Origin: Candidatus Kuenenia stuttgartensis
GTDB lineage: Bacteria; Planctomycetota; Planctomycetia; Isosphaerales; Isosphaeraceae
Length of the DNA stretch: 64,000 nt
NCBI GenBank assembly: GCA_945865635.1
Contig: CAMBEP010000018.1
Location: forward strand, 1-64,000
Reading direction: 5' to 3'
Below, piece after piece: positions 25,701-34,273 of this stretch (position 1 is its first letter; every line of letters starts with the position of its first letter). Under the pieces are notes generated by a model, which saw only the letters and a list, made by a program, of their open reading frames with translations, did no database searches and had not been told where the DNA came from. The position numbers were made by a program, and so were the translations under genes.

Positions 25701-26666
25701 GAAGATGCACAGAAAATCGTTCGACGTTCCAATATGCCGATGCATTTCCGTCTACTGAATCGATCGAGAATTTCTGTGCTTGCAGAAATACCAACCGAAG
25801 ATTCGCGATGGTTTCAGACACTTGTTTCTTTAAGGCTCGACGACCCTGAAATTGTGCTGATCTGGCCTCAGTTTGATCGCCGGCAGATTGAAAAAGTGAT
25901 TCAAAGGCTACGACGGCTGGCCGACGATCCGCGAATGACGGATACACATATTGGAAATCTTCGTAATCGGTGTCGTTTGAATTTAGCAGTTCTGGAATCA
26001 GCTCTAGGCATTGCAAGCTGGCAGGAATCGTTAAATCAAAGCCTTGAGAATGACGACATTTCCGTACAATCCGTTCGGGCCCAGGTTTTGGTGATGATTT
26101 ACCAAAACCAATTTGAAACGGCATTGGAGCGGCTAGAAGATGGCTTGAAAATATCGTTTGAGGACCCGATGCTCATTGATCTGAGAGGCCGGCTTTATCT
26201 GGCCAAGGGTGAATATGCCAATGCATTACAGGATTTCGATAATATCTTGAGCACTCGGGAATTGTCGGATGTCAGGGCATGGCGAGCCAAAACGCTTGAG
26301 CGGTTGTCGCGATTGAACGAGTCGCTCGCCGATTTTTCGAAAGCTCTTGCATCCGACCCGTTTCAGCCTGACTGGCGGATGTTACGTGCCCGAATCTGGC
26401 AGAGACTTGGCCGAAATGACCTGGCTTTGGCCGACTTGGAATTGATTACATCCGTCTGTTCAGAAAATGCATTCCTGAATTCAAGACTTGCGCTGGCCAA
26501 AGCCATTATTGCATCGGCGCCCAAGGCGCGATCGGAAAACTCTTCAAAGTTTTTCCAGAGAGCTGCAAGATCCGCTTGGCCCGACCTTTTCCCACGTCCA
26601 AATATGGAAGATCTGAATCTCAAAACCGACCTCAAAGTGGAACAAACAGGAGCAACCAGGAAATGA
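22752..26666 (+). CDS. Membrane Ser/Thr protein kinase with TPR-containing C-terminal region
   Basis: 1304 residues. The Hanks-type kinase domain spans about 165-485: glycine loop GELGVGSYAKVY, ATP-anchoring Lys in VALKV, catalytic loop HRDIKPTN (about 318-325), then LLDFNLA where the usual DFG is DFN, and a GTLAYMAPE activation segment. DFN is frequent in planctomycete kinases and need not mean inactivity, because the metal-binding Asp is kept. A single membrane helix (about 506-528) follows, then an extracytoplasmic region of about 775 residues with TPR-like repeats such as PWGYHELALLMQYQGQF. The domain order resembles PknB-type receptor kinases. It overlaps the sigma-factor gene at its start (23 bp) and the next gene at its end (4 bp). 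Confidence 0.93.
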   Translation: MTHSNSSDQATIWNRAEDDSNRRRARVFEREWHESKGSYGVRRPRIEDYLPKDVSERLPALLALARVDMACRIDVGEPAQVEDYCQVLSGCSESPFFIAGLAFEEYMLRMEAGGKPRLAEYAKRFPLAYESLRELVLIQEAVAGEALEDEAKRMDGFPEVGQNLEGFELVGELGVGSYAKVYLAHDALLAGRKVALKVTRGQHDEWLTLARLQHTHIVPIYSHKKTQTGGHHFDLVCMPYFGRVTLNTVIEHADWDRCLSGRDMMNLIDSLQPEVMVDEARESSARRSLSELSFAQAVAWWGASLADALRHAHERRVLHRDIKPTNILVTPECEPMLLDFNLAMQSPVANLPDKSSHNSPVSNEEGIGGTLAYMAPEHLEAMMTGRSRLVDQRADIYSLGAVLYEALTRSRMANKSYVPADSREELLRQNLELRKLPAKSVRDVAPDVPIVLDRVIRKCLDPDPSRRYSTAAQLSEDLRAIAADLPIRHAQEPITSRLGRSLRRNRMVLISAISVSAILLIGPGYSMYQSNQQERLNRLTRESFEDLKTANLSKIREDYTGALNSQRRVLGRLADENQLSAIYDLAERDLAQTKRMEQARRSADQYISEIGWLRYRILHATRFGGELDIDDLESDLERIVFPILKQFSLPVQETNSEPVEKWVDDLHELQQIKLKDWTELVLFEAVCAMNNPSRDNALRFGLSVCLEVTNLRESSLPWTVLRERLSASLERVHPPSTNWTEPRHEVSAVACFQYSRLSQLDGRHDKASQWLRRAIAIDPSDPWGYHELALLMQYQGQFILSLDRFDIATALDRKSPWARLDRARLERIQGQYVQAEEDLKTLEEQFRADSIGEQVKPLLTLETGLVEQGMGRFEQSEKLLINLLKETKTNHSLRLLAAQAWSEQLVSEGRWPELQVLLDEFDPNHNSESTWSLIRARLLIGQNRSDVGIQALNHFLKSNPDVLTARSMRAQAFLKTGQSWEALEDAQKIVRRSNMPMHFRLLNRSRISVLAEIPTEDSRWFQTLVSLRLDDPEIVLIWPQFDRRQIEKVIQRLRRLADDPRMTDTHIGNLRNRCRLNLAVLESALGIASWQESLNQSLENDDISVQSVRAQVLVMIYQNQFETALERLEDGLKISFEDPMLIDLRGRLYLAKGEYANALQDFDNILSTRELSDVRAWRAKTLERLSRLNESLADFSKALASDPFQPDWRMLRARIWQRLGRNDLALADLELITSVCSENAFLNSRLALAKAIIASAPKARSENSSKFFQRAARSAWPDLFPRPNMEDLNLKTDLKVEQTGATRK

Positions 26667-27517
26667 AATTACGTCTATTCATCGCTGCATTGATCTTATC
26701 CGGATTAGCCGTTACGAGTTATGCAGAGCAATCGCCATTGGGCCTCTCTTGGAAAGAGAATTTATTGACGATCTCGGGGGATCAAATTCCGGGCGGCAAG
26801 ATTACTGTCTGGTATATTGAAGCCTATTGCAGGGCAGGATCCACAGCTCGAAACTGGCAAGATACGGTGTTTCCGCACACCACAAAAGTCCTTGAGACAT
26901 CAAAGGATCAGACCCGTATTGTGCTTGAAAGCAAACTCGAAGATGGAGTGGTGGTTCGTCATACGATACTTTCCACAAAAGATTCTGTAAACTTTGAGCT
27001 GGAAGCCTTCAACCCGACCAATCGGCAGAGCGACGCCCACTGGGGCCAGCCTTGTATGCGAGTCGACCGATTTGTTGGTATGAAACCAGAATATGCAAGT
27101 GAAGGATATCTTTCGAAGTCGTTTCTGTTTGTTGAGAATCCTATGACCAAGCAACCGCAACAGGTGTTTCTCAATAAATTGCAGCCGTGGTCAAAACTGG
27201 CGAAATACACACCCGGGCAAGTGTGGGCCGGCCCAGGCGTTTCACGCAATGATTTGAATCCAAGGCCATTGAGTCCGATTAAAACGGCCAATGGCTTGAT
27301 CGGATGTGTTTCGAGCGATGGCAAAAAGATTCTTGCAACAGCCTGGGAACCTTATCAAGAACTGTTTCAGGGTGTGATTGTCTGTCTCCATTCCGACTTC
27401 AGGATTGGCGGTTTGGCGCCGGGCGAGAAGCGACTCTTGAAGGGCCGGATTTATGTGGTTGAGAATAATCTGGAGTTGCTCCTGAATCGCTATCAGAAAG
27501 ACTTTCCTGCTCGTTGA
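26663..27517 (+). CDS. Secreted protein of unknown function at the end of the sigma/kinase operon
   Basis: 284 residues from ATG 26663, which overlaps the kinase stop (ATGA). A Sec signal peptide is obvious: MKLRLFIAALILSGLAVTSYA. The mature protein (about 263 residues) is probably beta-rich, with segments such as LTISGDQIPGGKITVWYIEAYCRAG, NFELEAFNPTNRQ and ETSKDQTRIVLESK; it holds few cysteines. No named family is recognised. Tight coupling to a membrane kinase whose C-terminus faces outward makes a role as ligand, substrate or target of the same pathway possible, but this rests on position only. A longer frame opening at 26576 would read inside the kinase gene and is not favoured. Confidence 0.75.
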   Translation: MKLRLFIAALILSGLAVTSYAEQSPLGLSWKENLLTISGDQIPGGKITVWYIEAYCRAGSTARNWQDTVFPHTTKVLETSKDQTRIVLESKLEDGVVVRHTILSTKDSVNFELEAFNPTNRQSDAHWGQPCMRVDRFVGMKPEYASEGYLSKSFLFVENPMTKQPQQVFLNKLQPWSKLAKYTPGQVWAGPGVSRNDLNPRPLSPIKTANGLIGCVSSDGKKILATAWEPYQELFQGVIVCLHSDFRIGGLAPGEKRLLKGRIYVVENNLELLLNRYQKDFPAR

Positions 27518-27642
27518 AAATAGCATGTCAGATCCGGATCTTTCCTAGCGAAAACTGGCCTTGAGGCTTCTTCCGATTTGGTGTAAGTATAGAATCCATT
27601 GAGATCGGTTGAAATGAAAATGCCCCCTGAAGTTGGTCAAGG

Positions 27643-28104
27643 ATGGATCCGATGCTGAAAATTTCAAGACTGTTCGCAGATGTGAATTGTAACCGGTCCA
27701 AGCCATTGGTGGTCCATTTGGCCATTTCCCTCATATTTGCAGGCATTTCAGGTTGCGCCAAGAATCATTATTACATTGAACCCAACGGGCAAGTGACAAC
27801 AGTCGGCCACCAACCGTTCTGGGGTCCGACCCGGGTCAATCCGGATCCAGTCCATTTGACCGAAGTGCCCACGACCATTGCCGGTGCCAAGGTGGTTTCG
27901 TCGTCTCATTCGAGCGGTTCGGCAACGGTCGGAGTGGTCAATCCGGCAATTCCAGAGGCGGTCGTTGTTCAGCAACCCGTCAATGCTGGATCCGCAGCCG
28001 AGCCTGGGCTTGTAAGTTCTGGCGCTTCAAGCGATGCGCCCGCCACTCAAGTCAGTGGCGGTGTAAAGAAGATTGCCAAGGCGAATGGCCCTACGATCGA
28101 ATGA
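27643..28104 (+). CDS. Putative lipoprotein
   Basis: 153 residues. The N-terminus holds a hydrophobic stretch (LVVHLAISLIFAGISGC) ending in a lipobox-like G-C, suggesting lipid attachment at Cys39 (Cys36 counted from the ATG at 27652). The mature part is low in complexity, rich in Val, Ala, Gly, Ser and Pro (for example SSHSSGSATVGVVNPAIPEA), with a YIEPNGQVTTVGHQPFWGP segment just after the anchor. No enzymatic motif is seen. The long basic N-region (about 25 residues) is unusual for a lipoprotein signal. It stands alone between the kinase operon and the next gene. Function unknown. Confidence 0.6.
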   Translation: MDPMLKISRLFADVNCNRSKPLVVHLAISLIFAGISGCAKNHYYIEPNGQVTTVGHQPFWGPTRVNPDPVHLTEVPTTIAGAKVVSSSHSSGSATVGVVNPAIPEAVVVQQPVNAGSAAEPGLVSSGASSDAPATQVSGGVKKIAKANGPTIE

Positions 28105-28469
28105 AATGGTTGGGGGGGGTGAATGCTCGTCATTCGAGTTTTTTGATATCGAAACGATTGCAACACGGATCAGGCCCTGGCCCGTGCTTGGACAAAATTC
28201 TGGAATGACTTTACTCTCATGAGGTTAGAACGATTGAGAAGCCGGCCGAGAGTGCTCGGTTGGCGACGCGATTGGAAGTAGTCCTGATCCGAGCAAGTTT
28301 GCTTAAAACAAAAGTCTCGAAACACGTGACCGTCTTTAGTATATTGATTGGAATGACCTTCGTCGTCCGATTCCGAGGGAATCGCCCACCACGCTTTGCC
28401 CGGTGATTTTCAATAACATCTCACAATGGAATCACCATCGCTACTCTCTTGACCAGGAGAATCTGATCC
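28105..28469. other. Intergenic region with RNA-like inverted repeats
   Basis: About 365 bp without a supported gene. The outer arms CGGATCAGG (28166-28174) and CCTGATCCG (28283-28291) are complementary and enclose a hairpin with arms CCGGCCGAG (28242-28250) and CTCGGTTGG (28255-28263). This could be a structured 5' leader of the next gene or a small RNA. AGGAGA at about 28456 is the ribosome-binding site of the next gene. Confidence 0.4.
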
Positions 28470-31121
28470 ATGTTAGCACCCGTTCGAGGCTCAATCAGAG
28501 CCTTGGCCATGATGGTTGCTTTGACCGTTTCGGCCTCAGCAGAAGTTTTGGAAATCAAAAAAGGCGATCACATTGCGATCGTCGGTAATACGCTTGCGGA
28601 TCGCATGCAACATGATGGCTGGCTTGAAGCACGACTTCAAGCACGTTTTCCGGATTCCAATCTGGTGATTCGCAACCTTGGATTTTCTGGTGATGAACTG
28701 AGCCTGCGTTTGCGTTCTGCCAATTTTGGTAGCCCGGATACATGGCTGGAGCGCGTTAAAGCGAATGTGGTTTTCGCCTTCTTCGGCTACAACGAGTCGT
28801 ATGCCGGCGAAGCTGGTCTGAAGAAGTTTAAAACCGACCTGGCTTCAGAGATCAAGCACTGGCAAGGTAAACAATACGATGGAAAATCGGCCCCAAGAGT
28901 GGTGATTTTTTCGCCCATTGCGTTCGAAAACACGCATAACCCAAATCTGCCGGATGGCTCTGAACACAATCCCCGCCTAAAAATGTATACTTCTGCAATG
29001 AAAGAAGTTGCAGCCGAAAATCATGCTCAGTTCGTAGATTTGTTCAGCCCGACAATCGCCCTTTTTGCGAAATCCGCCAAGCCGCTGACGATCAACGGTA
29101 TCCACCCATCAGCCGATGGTAATCGTCAACTGGCAGAAGTGATCGAAAAAGGTCTTTTTGGATCGGCCAATGAAGTCGGTGTTCAAAAGGTTGAAACGAT
29201 CAGGGCCGGCGTTCTGGAAAAGAATCACTTCTGGTATAACCGCTACCGAACCACCGACGGATACTCCATTTATGGTGGCCGGGCCGACCTAAAGTTCGTC
29301 AATGGTCAGACCAATCGGGTGGTGATGGATCGCGAGATGGAAATCCTGGACGTCATGACCGCCAATCGCGACAAGCGGGTCTGGGCATTGTCTCAAGGCA
29401 GCGACTTGAAAGTCGACGATTCCAACACGCCCGGCTTCGTACCGGTCGTGACCAATAAGCCTGGCCCATTGTCTGGCGGGGCGCATCCTTACCTGAACGG
29501 TCAGGACGCTATTGCCAAGATGAAGCTGCCGGCCGACTTCCAGGTCAACCTGTTTGCCGATGAAACCATGTTCCCTGAAATGGCCAACCCGGTGCAAATG
29601 GCGTTCGACACCAAAGGCCGCCTGTTTGTTGCCGTCTGGCCAAGCTATCCACACTGGAAGCCCAAGGATGAAATGAATGACAAGATCATCATTCTTGAGG
29701 ACACCAACAATGATGGCAAAGCCGACAAAGTCAAGACCTTTGCCGACAAGCTTCATAACCCGACAGGCTTTGAGTTCTGGAACGGTGGGATTCTACTGGC
29801 TCAGGCGCCTGACCTGATCTTCCTCAAAGACACCGATGGCGATGACGTGGCGGACATTCGCCAACGAGTTTTATCGGGTGTGGATACAGCCGACACTCAC
29901 CATACGATCAACAGTTTTGTGATTGATCCAGGTGGATCGCTCTATATGCAGGAAGGCACGTTCCACCATAGTCAGGTGGAATCACCCTGGAGAGCTCCGG
30001 AACGGACGGCCAATGGTGCTGTTTTCCGATTTGAGCCCCGGACCTTCAAGTTTGATGCCTATACGAGCTATGGGTTTGCCAATCCTCATGGCCACGTTGT
30101 AGACGCCTGGGGTCAAGACTTCGTAACCGATGGCACAGGGGCACAGACCTATTGGGGCACCGGCTTCAGCGGCTCGCTTGACTTTCCTCGCAAGCACCCC
30201 CGCATGAATCAGGTTTATCAGCAGCGAACCCGTCCCTGTTCCGCTACGGAAATTCTTTCCAGCAAGCATTTTCCTGACGAATTTCAAGGGAATCTGCTGG
30301 TCGAGAACGTCATCGGTGTGCTTGGTATTCTGCGATACAAATTTCAGGATGCTGGCTCGGGCTTCTCTGCTGTGGAACAAGAGCCACTGCTGCTTTCTGA
30401 CGACCCCAACTTCCGCCCTGTCGACCTTGAAGTCGCACCCGATGGCTCCGTTTACTTCGTCGACTGGCACAACACCATTATCGGCCACATGCAGCACAAC
30501 CTGCGTGATCCGAACCGCGACCACTCTCATGGTCGTGTTTATCGCATCACCCACAAAAATCGGCCACTCGTAAAGCCTCAGCAGATTGCTGGTCAGCCGA
30601 TCGAGACGCTGCTTGATCAACTCACATCGACCGAAGACCGGGTGCGTTATCGTGTCAGGTCTGAGCTTGGCAGCCGAGACGCGAAAGAGGTTCTTGCCGC
30701 TGTTCCAACCTGGCTTGCCAACCTGAACAAAACCGATCCAGGCTATCAGCACCATATGATGGAAGGCCTCTGGCTGCATCAGAATCTGAACGTTGTCAAT
30801 GAGCAACTGCTTGCGGATGTGCTCAAAAGCAAAGATCCTCGTGCTCGTGCAGCAGCCTCACGCGTGCTTGTGCTTTGGCAAGACCGTGTGAAAGAGCCGC
30901 TCAATCATCTTCAGAAGCTGGTCAATGATGATCACCCGCGTGTTCGTCTTGAAGCGGTCCGTGGGCTGGCTTTCTTCCGCGGCGCTGATGCTGCCAAGGC
31001 TCAGGAAATCGCTCTTGAATCGCTTGCACACCCACAAGACCCCTATCTTGAATATGTGTTCAACGAGACCAACAAAACGCTGGAAGCACGAATTGCTGCC
31101 ACCAAGTCGGCAAGTCGTTGA
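28470..31121 (+). CDS. SGNH-like domain plus PVC-type membrane-bound dehydrogenase-like beta-propeller and HEAT-like repeats
   Basis: 883 residues. A signal peptide (to about SASA, residue 24) is followed by an SGNH/GDSL-like domain (30-235): GDHIAIVGNTLADRMQ, FFGYNES and GIHPSADGNRQ, where the block I motif is IVGNTL rather than GDS, so hydrolase activity is doubtful. From about 300 there is the 'putative membrane-bound dehydrogenase' domain common in Planctomycetota, Verrucomicrobia and Chlamydiae: FADETMFPEMANPVQMAF, PTGFEFWNGGILLAQAP and DTHHTINSF, probably a PQQ/glucose dehydrogenase-like propeller. The last ~200 residues are helical, HEAT-like. No CxxCH haem-c site is present, although related proteins often end in one. 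Probably periplasmic; the substrate is unknown. A terminator follows. Confidence 0.85.
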   Translation: MLAPVRGSIRALAMMVALTVSASAEVLEIKKGDHIAIVGNTLADRMQHDGWLEARLQARFPDSNLVIRNLGFSGDELSLRLRSANFGSPDTWLERVKANVVFAFFGYNESYAGEAGLKKFKTDLASEIKHWQGKQYDGKSAPRVVIFSPIAFENTHNPNLPDGSEHNPRLKMYTSAMKEVAAENHAQFVDLFSPTIALFAKSAKPLTINGIHPSADGNRQLAEVIEKGLFGSANEVGVQKVETIRAGVLEKNHFWYNRYRTTDGYSIYGGRADLKFVNGQTNRVVMDREMEILDVMTANRDKRVWALSQGSDLKVDDSNTPGFVPVVTNKPGPLSGGAHPYLNGQDAIAKMKLPADFQVNLFADETMFPEMANPVQMAFDTKGRLFVAVWPSYPHWKPKDEMNDKIIILEDTNNDGKADKVKTFADKLHNPTGFEFWNGGILLAQAPDLIFLKDTDGDDVADIRQRVLSGVDTADTHHTINSFVIDPGGSLYMQEGTFHHSQVESPWRAPERTANGAVFRFEPRTFKFDAYTSYGFANPHGHVVDAWGQDFVTDGTGAQTYWGTGFSGSLDFPRKHPRMNQVYQQRTRPCSATEILSSKHFPDEFQGNLLVENVIGVLGILRYKFQDAGSGFSAVEQEPLLLSDDPNFRPVDLEVAPDGSVYFVDWHNTIIGHMQHNLRDPNRDHSHGRVYRITHKNRPLVKPQQIAGQPIETLLDQLTSTEDRVRYRVRSELGSRDAKEVLAAVPTWLANLNKTDPGYQHHMMEGLWLHQNLNVVNEQLLADVLKSKDPRARAAASRVLVLWQDRVKEPLNHLQKLVNDDHPRVRLEAVRGLAFFRGADAAKAQEIALESLAHPQDPYLEYVFNETNKTLEARIAATKSASR

Positions 31122-31163
31122 TGGCTGGTCTTCTAAAAAACGACTGCTTTAAGTGGTCATCAG

Positions 31164-31192
31164 GGCCCGGAGATACATCTCCGGGCCTTTTC
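31164..31192 (+). terminator. Rho-independent terminator
   Basis: Arms GGCCCGGAGAT (31164-31174) and ATCTCCGGGCC (31177-31187) form an 11-bp stem with a 2-nt loop (in practice a shorter stem with a larger loop), followed by TTTTCT. Confidence 0.9.
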
Positions 31193-31369
31193 TGTGGGTC
31201 CATCATTTTTGATTCTGCAAAAATGAACGCATTTTGGTCATGCCAATTTGGCTTTATTCCTATGCTCGAAGCCTCGATTTCGTTAGTATAAAAGCAAGTG
31301 GTTGAAGCGGAATCGAAAACTGATAATTTCACGACCAAGCCACGATCGTATCGGGGCCGATGGACAAAA

Positions 31370-32830
31370 ATGAGCCATAACCCGACACTCGCCAATACCA
31401 ATTACCCAGAGCAGCCAAGTGAGCCGACTGTCAAAGTCTGGTTCGAAGGTGGTTCGCTTTTAATTGAAGGATTGGAAGATCAGCCAAGTTGGATGCCTGA
31501 ATTTCTACAGCCTGATCCTCGTAGAGAAGGTTTCTGGGTCTGCCCTGGCATCGCCTATAGGTCTCTGATTGAACGGTTGATCTCTGAAAAGATTAAGTAT
31601 CAGGACAAAGCCCGCGAATATTCCCGCACCGTTTGGACTCTGGAAACAGGTCGATCTTCCTATCCTCACCAAACCGAAGGGCTTGAAGCCTGGTGGGCAG
31701 CCGGTGGTCGTGGGGTGGTCGTTCTGCCGACTGGTACGGGCAAAACACACGTGGCCGAATTGGCCATTGATCGCGCCCAGCGCCCATCGCTTGTAGTGAC
31801 CCCGACAATCGACCTGATGCAGCAGTGGGCTCGCGATCTTGCCAACCATTTCCAGACAGAAGTTGGAATGCTGGGAGGCGGCTCTTACGATATAAAACCC
31901 ATTACAGTTACAACATACGACTCGGCGTATATGAATGTTGAAAAGCTTGGGAACCGTTTTGGGTTACTGATTTTTGACGAATGTCATCACCTGCCTGGCC
32001 AGACGTATTCCCTTGCTGCGCTGGGGTCTATAGCGCCTTACAGGCTTGGTCTGACAGCCACTCCGGAACGTTCGGACCATGCCCATGAGCAGCTTGATCA
32101 CCTGATAGGCCCGATTTTATATCGTCGCGAAATTACCCAGTTGAAAGGCGAATTTCTGGCTCAATATCAAGTTCAGACTTTGTATGTTCAGTTGGGCGAC
32201 GAAGAGCGATTCGCTTACGAAACGAATCGGGAAATGTACCGGTCATTTCTTTTGGAGAATCGGATTGACCTTCGTCAGAACGGAGGCTGGGGATTATTTT
32301 TGGCTACAGCCGCTCGGTCTCCACGTGGCCGAATGGCATTTAAGGCATTTCGCGATCACCGCAACATTGCCTTGGCCGCACCAGCGAAGCTAAGGGTTCT
32401 GGAAGGGATTCTAGACCGCCATATTGGTGACCGTGTGATTATTTTCACTCACGATAATGCGACTGTTTATCGGATTTCGCGAGACTTCTTTGTGCCAGTC
32501 ATTACGCACGCAACCAAGGCTAAGGAACGAAAAACGGTTTTGGAGCGATTCTCGTCAGGCGAATATACCATTGTGGCCACGTCGCGTGTATTAAATGAGG
32601 GTGTGGACGTGCCTGAAGCCAATGTTGCAGTGGTGCTTTCAGGCACTTCAACCGTAAGGGAGCATGTTCAGCGACTGGGCCGAATCTTACGAAAGAAAGG
32701 TGACAAGCAAGCCATACTTTATGAAATTATAACACTTGGAACCATGGAAGAAACTACATCCACACGCCGTCGCCAGCATTCCGCCTATGCAGGCCCGTCT
32801 TCGACGAGCAGTTTCGGAAATTCATCATGA
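31370..32830 (+). CDS. XPB-like superfamily 2 DNA helicase
   Basis: About 486 residues from ATG 31370. SF2 motifs are complete: an upstream YPHQTEGLEAW segment for adenine recognition, Walker A LPTGTGKT (about 119-126), motif II FDECHH (DECH box), motif III LGLTATPER, and a second RecA domain ending in QRLGRILRKKG (motif VI). The N-terminal 85 residues resemble the damage-recognition region of XPB/Rad25-type helicases. Archaeal XPB works with the nuclease Bax1 in repair-like unwinding and incision, and here the next gene is a Bax1 homologue 62 bp downstream, which strongly supports the XPB assignment. A GTG-initiated longer form (31298) is possible. Two short C-terminal low-complexity stretches (Ser/Thr/Arg rich) end the protein. 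Confidence 0.85.
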   Translation: MSHNPTLANTNYPEQPSEPTVKVWFEGGSLLIEGLEDQPSWMPEFLQPDPRREGFWVCPGIAYRSLIERLISEKIKYQDKAREYSRTVWTLETGRSSYPHQTEGLEAWWAAGGRGVVVLPTGTGKTHVAELAIDRAQRPSLVVTPTIDLMQQWARDLANHFQTEVGMLGGGSYDIKPITVTTYDSAYMNVEKLGNRFGLLIFDECHHLPGQTYSLAALGSIAPYRLGLTATPERSDHAHEQLDHLIGPILYRREITQLKGEFLAQYQVQTLYVQLGDEERFAYETNREMYRSFLLENRIDLRQNGGWGLFLATAARSPRGRMAFKAFRDHRNIALAAPAKLRVLEGILDRHIGDRVIIFTHDNATVYRISRDFFVPVITHATKAKERKTVLERFSSGEYTIVATSRVLNEGVDVPEANVAVVLSGTSTVREHVQRLGRILRKKGDKQAILYEIITLGTMEETTSTRRRQHSAYAGPSSTSSFGNSS

Positions 32831-32892
32831 TTTTTGAGATCCAGGTCGAAATAGAACACGAGAGCTCTATTGATTAAACCAAGGATTTTCTG

Positions 32893-34158
32893 ATGCTGAC
32901 CGGGAACCTTGTCCGTGTCCGATTCAATAAATTCAGGATTATTCCGATGTATTTACATCGGGAGAGTCAGGAATGGCTGGAAGTTGCGGAAAGTCTACTG
33001 GAAATTTTCCGTTCCAGTGAAGGAATGACCAGAGGCGAACTTGATGCCGCCGCCGCCGACCTTTTTGGTTCAGGACAAGCCACACTGACACATCGCGGAC
33101 TGGCTCGTGTGCTTGAAGATCGTTCTGAATTTGAAATGGTTTCGGACGTGGATCCTGAAGTATTGCGAGAACGCCTCTTCGGAGCAGCCGCACTTTATCG
33201 CACGGCAATTGCCAGAAAGCGAGCCCAGGGCAATCCTTCAGAAGCCATAAAAGGCTTCGATCGGGAGGGAATCCTGAATGCAATTGCAAATGATCTGGAG
33301 CTCAATCCCCAGCAAGTTGAATCCTCGCTTTTCGCGGATCTCAAAGAAGAAAACCGAATTCTGAAATTCGAAGATATCTCGGCCCAGCGCCTGATTGACC
33401 GCTATAATGTTGCACTGGCTCAATCCGTATTGATCAGGGCCGTAAGATTAAACGTGGAAATTCGACGGGAGTCGCCATCGCGCCTGCGCCGAATCTTCCA
33501 GATGCTGAAGTTTCATCGTCTATTATTCATGGCCCAAGGCGAATTGACCGATGGATTGAATCTTTCCATCGAAGGCCCGCTGAGCATGTTTCAATCGACA
33601 ACAAAATATGGGATGCAGATGGCAAACTGGCTACCCAATCTCCTGAACTGCCGGGACTTCAGGCTGGATGCCGAATTAAACTGGGGCGCAAAAAAAGAAT
33701 TGCGCACCTTTCACCTGGAAAGCTCTGATGGGCTCGTCTCACACCTCAGCGATTCTGGCGGATATGAACCGCCCGAATTTGAGGCCTTTGTCCATCGGTT
33801 CCGCCAGCTTGCACCGACCTGGTCGATTGATAAACCTGAATCCATATTCCGAGGCACTCGGCAAGGAGGTGCAAGTGTTGTCTGGATGCCGGACTACATT
33901 CTCACCCATCTTGCCACTGGGCGTGAAGTTCATTTAGAGATTCTTGGATTCTGGCGACATGCAACTCTGAAGCAAAACCTTGAGACTGTTCCGAAAATGA
34001 CGAATGCCAAACCGCTCTGGGCCGTCTCGGACAAAATGAAAGTCGATGACGATAAGGCTGGTAAGCTCATATCAGAGAGGATTGTCACTTATCGTGATAT
34101 TCCGTCCGCTACGGATATTCTGGTTGCTGCCGAAAGAATGGTCAGGGAACAACCTTGA
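32893..34158 (+). CDS. DUF790 family nuclease (Bax1-like)
   Basis: 421 residues, homologous along the length to DUF790/Bax1, the partner nuclease of archaeal XPB. The N-terminal part starts MLTGNLVRVRFNKFRIIPMYL and contains a helical LIDRYNVALAQSVLIRA segment characteristic of DUF790. The C-terminal domain (from about 300) has a PD-(D/E)xK-type nuclease core: MPDYIL with the catalytic Asp, then VHLEILGFWR with the catalytic Glu, then a Lys in TLKQNLETV. The active-site residues look intact. Bax1 binds XPB and cuts the unwound strand; here the gene lies between the helicase and a HerA-like ATPase. Bacterial occurrences are less studied, so the role is inferred. Confidence 0.85.
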   Translation: MLTGNLVRVRFNKFRIIPMYLHRESQEWLEVAESLLEIFRSSEGMTRGELDAAAADLFGSGQATLTHRGLARVLEDRSEFEMVSDVDPEVLRERLFGAAALYRTAIARKRAQGNPSEAIKGFDREGILNAIANDLELNPQQVESSLFADLKEENRILKFEDISAQRLIDRYNVALAQSVLIRAVRLNVEIRRESPSRLRRIFQMLKFHRLLFMAQGELTDGLNLSIEGPLSMFQSTTKYGMQMANWLPNLLNCRDFRLDAELNWGAKKELRTFHLESSDGLVSHLSDSGGYEPPEFEAFVHRFRQLAPTWSIDKPESIFRGTRQGGASVVWMPDYILTHLATGREVHLEILGFWRHATLKQNLETVPKMTNAKPLWAVSDKMKVDDDKAGKLISERIVTYRDIPSATDILVAAERMVREQP

Positions 34159-34273
34159 ACCTATATTGATCAAGCTTTAGAATATTCATAACAGATGGCA
34201 TTGAATACTTCTAATGCGATTGCGTACCGCCAGTCCCGACCTCAAAACAACTCATATGCTGGAAGGTTTCAAG

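Noticed and set aside
22752-26666. Kinase treated as a pseudokinase because of DFN
   Set aside because: The Lys, HRD and metal-binding Asp are kept, and DFN is common in planctomycete kinases, so inactivity cannot be concluded.
29982-30806. 274-codon minus-strand frame opposite the SGNH/dehydrogenase-like gene
   Set aside because: No family match and no ribosome-binding site; the plus-strand gene is complete and well supported.
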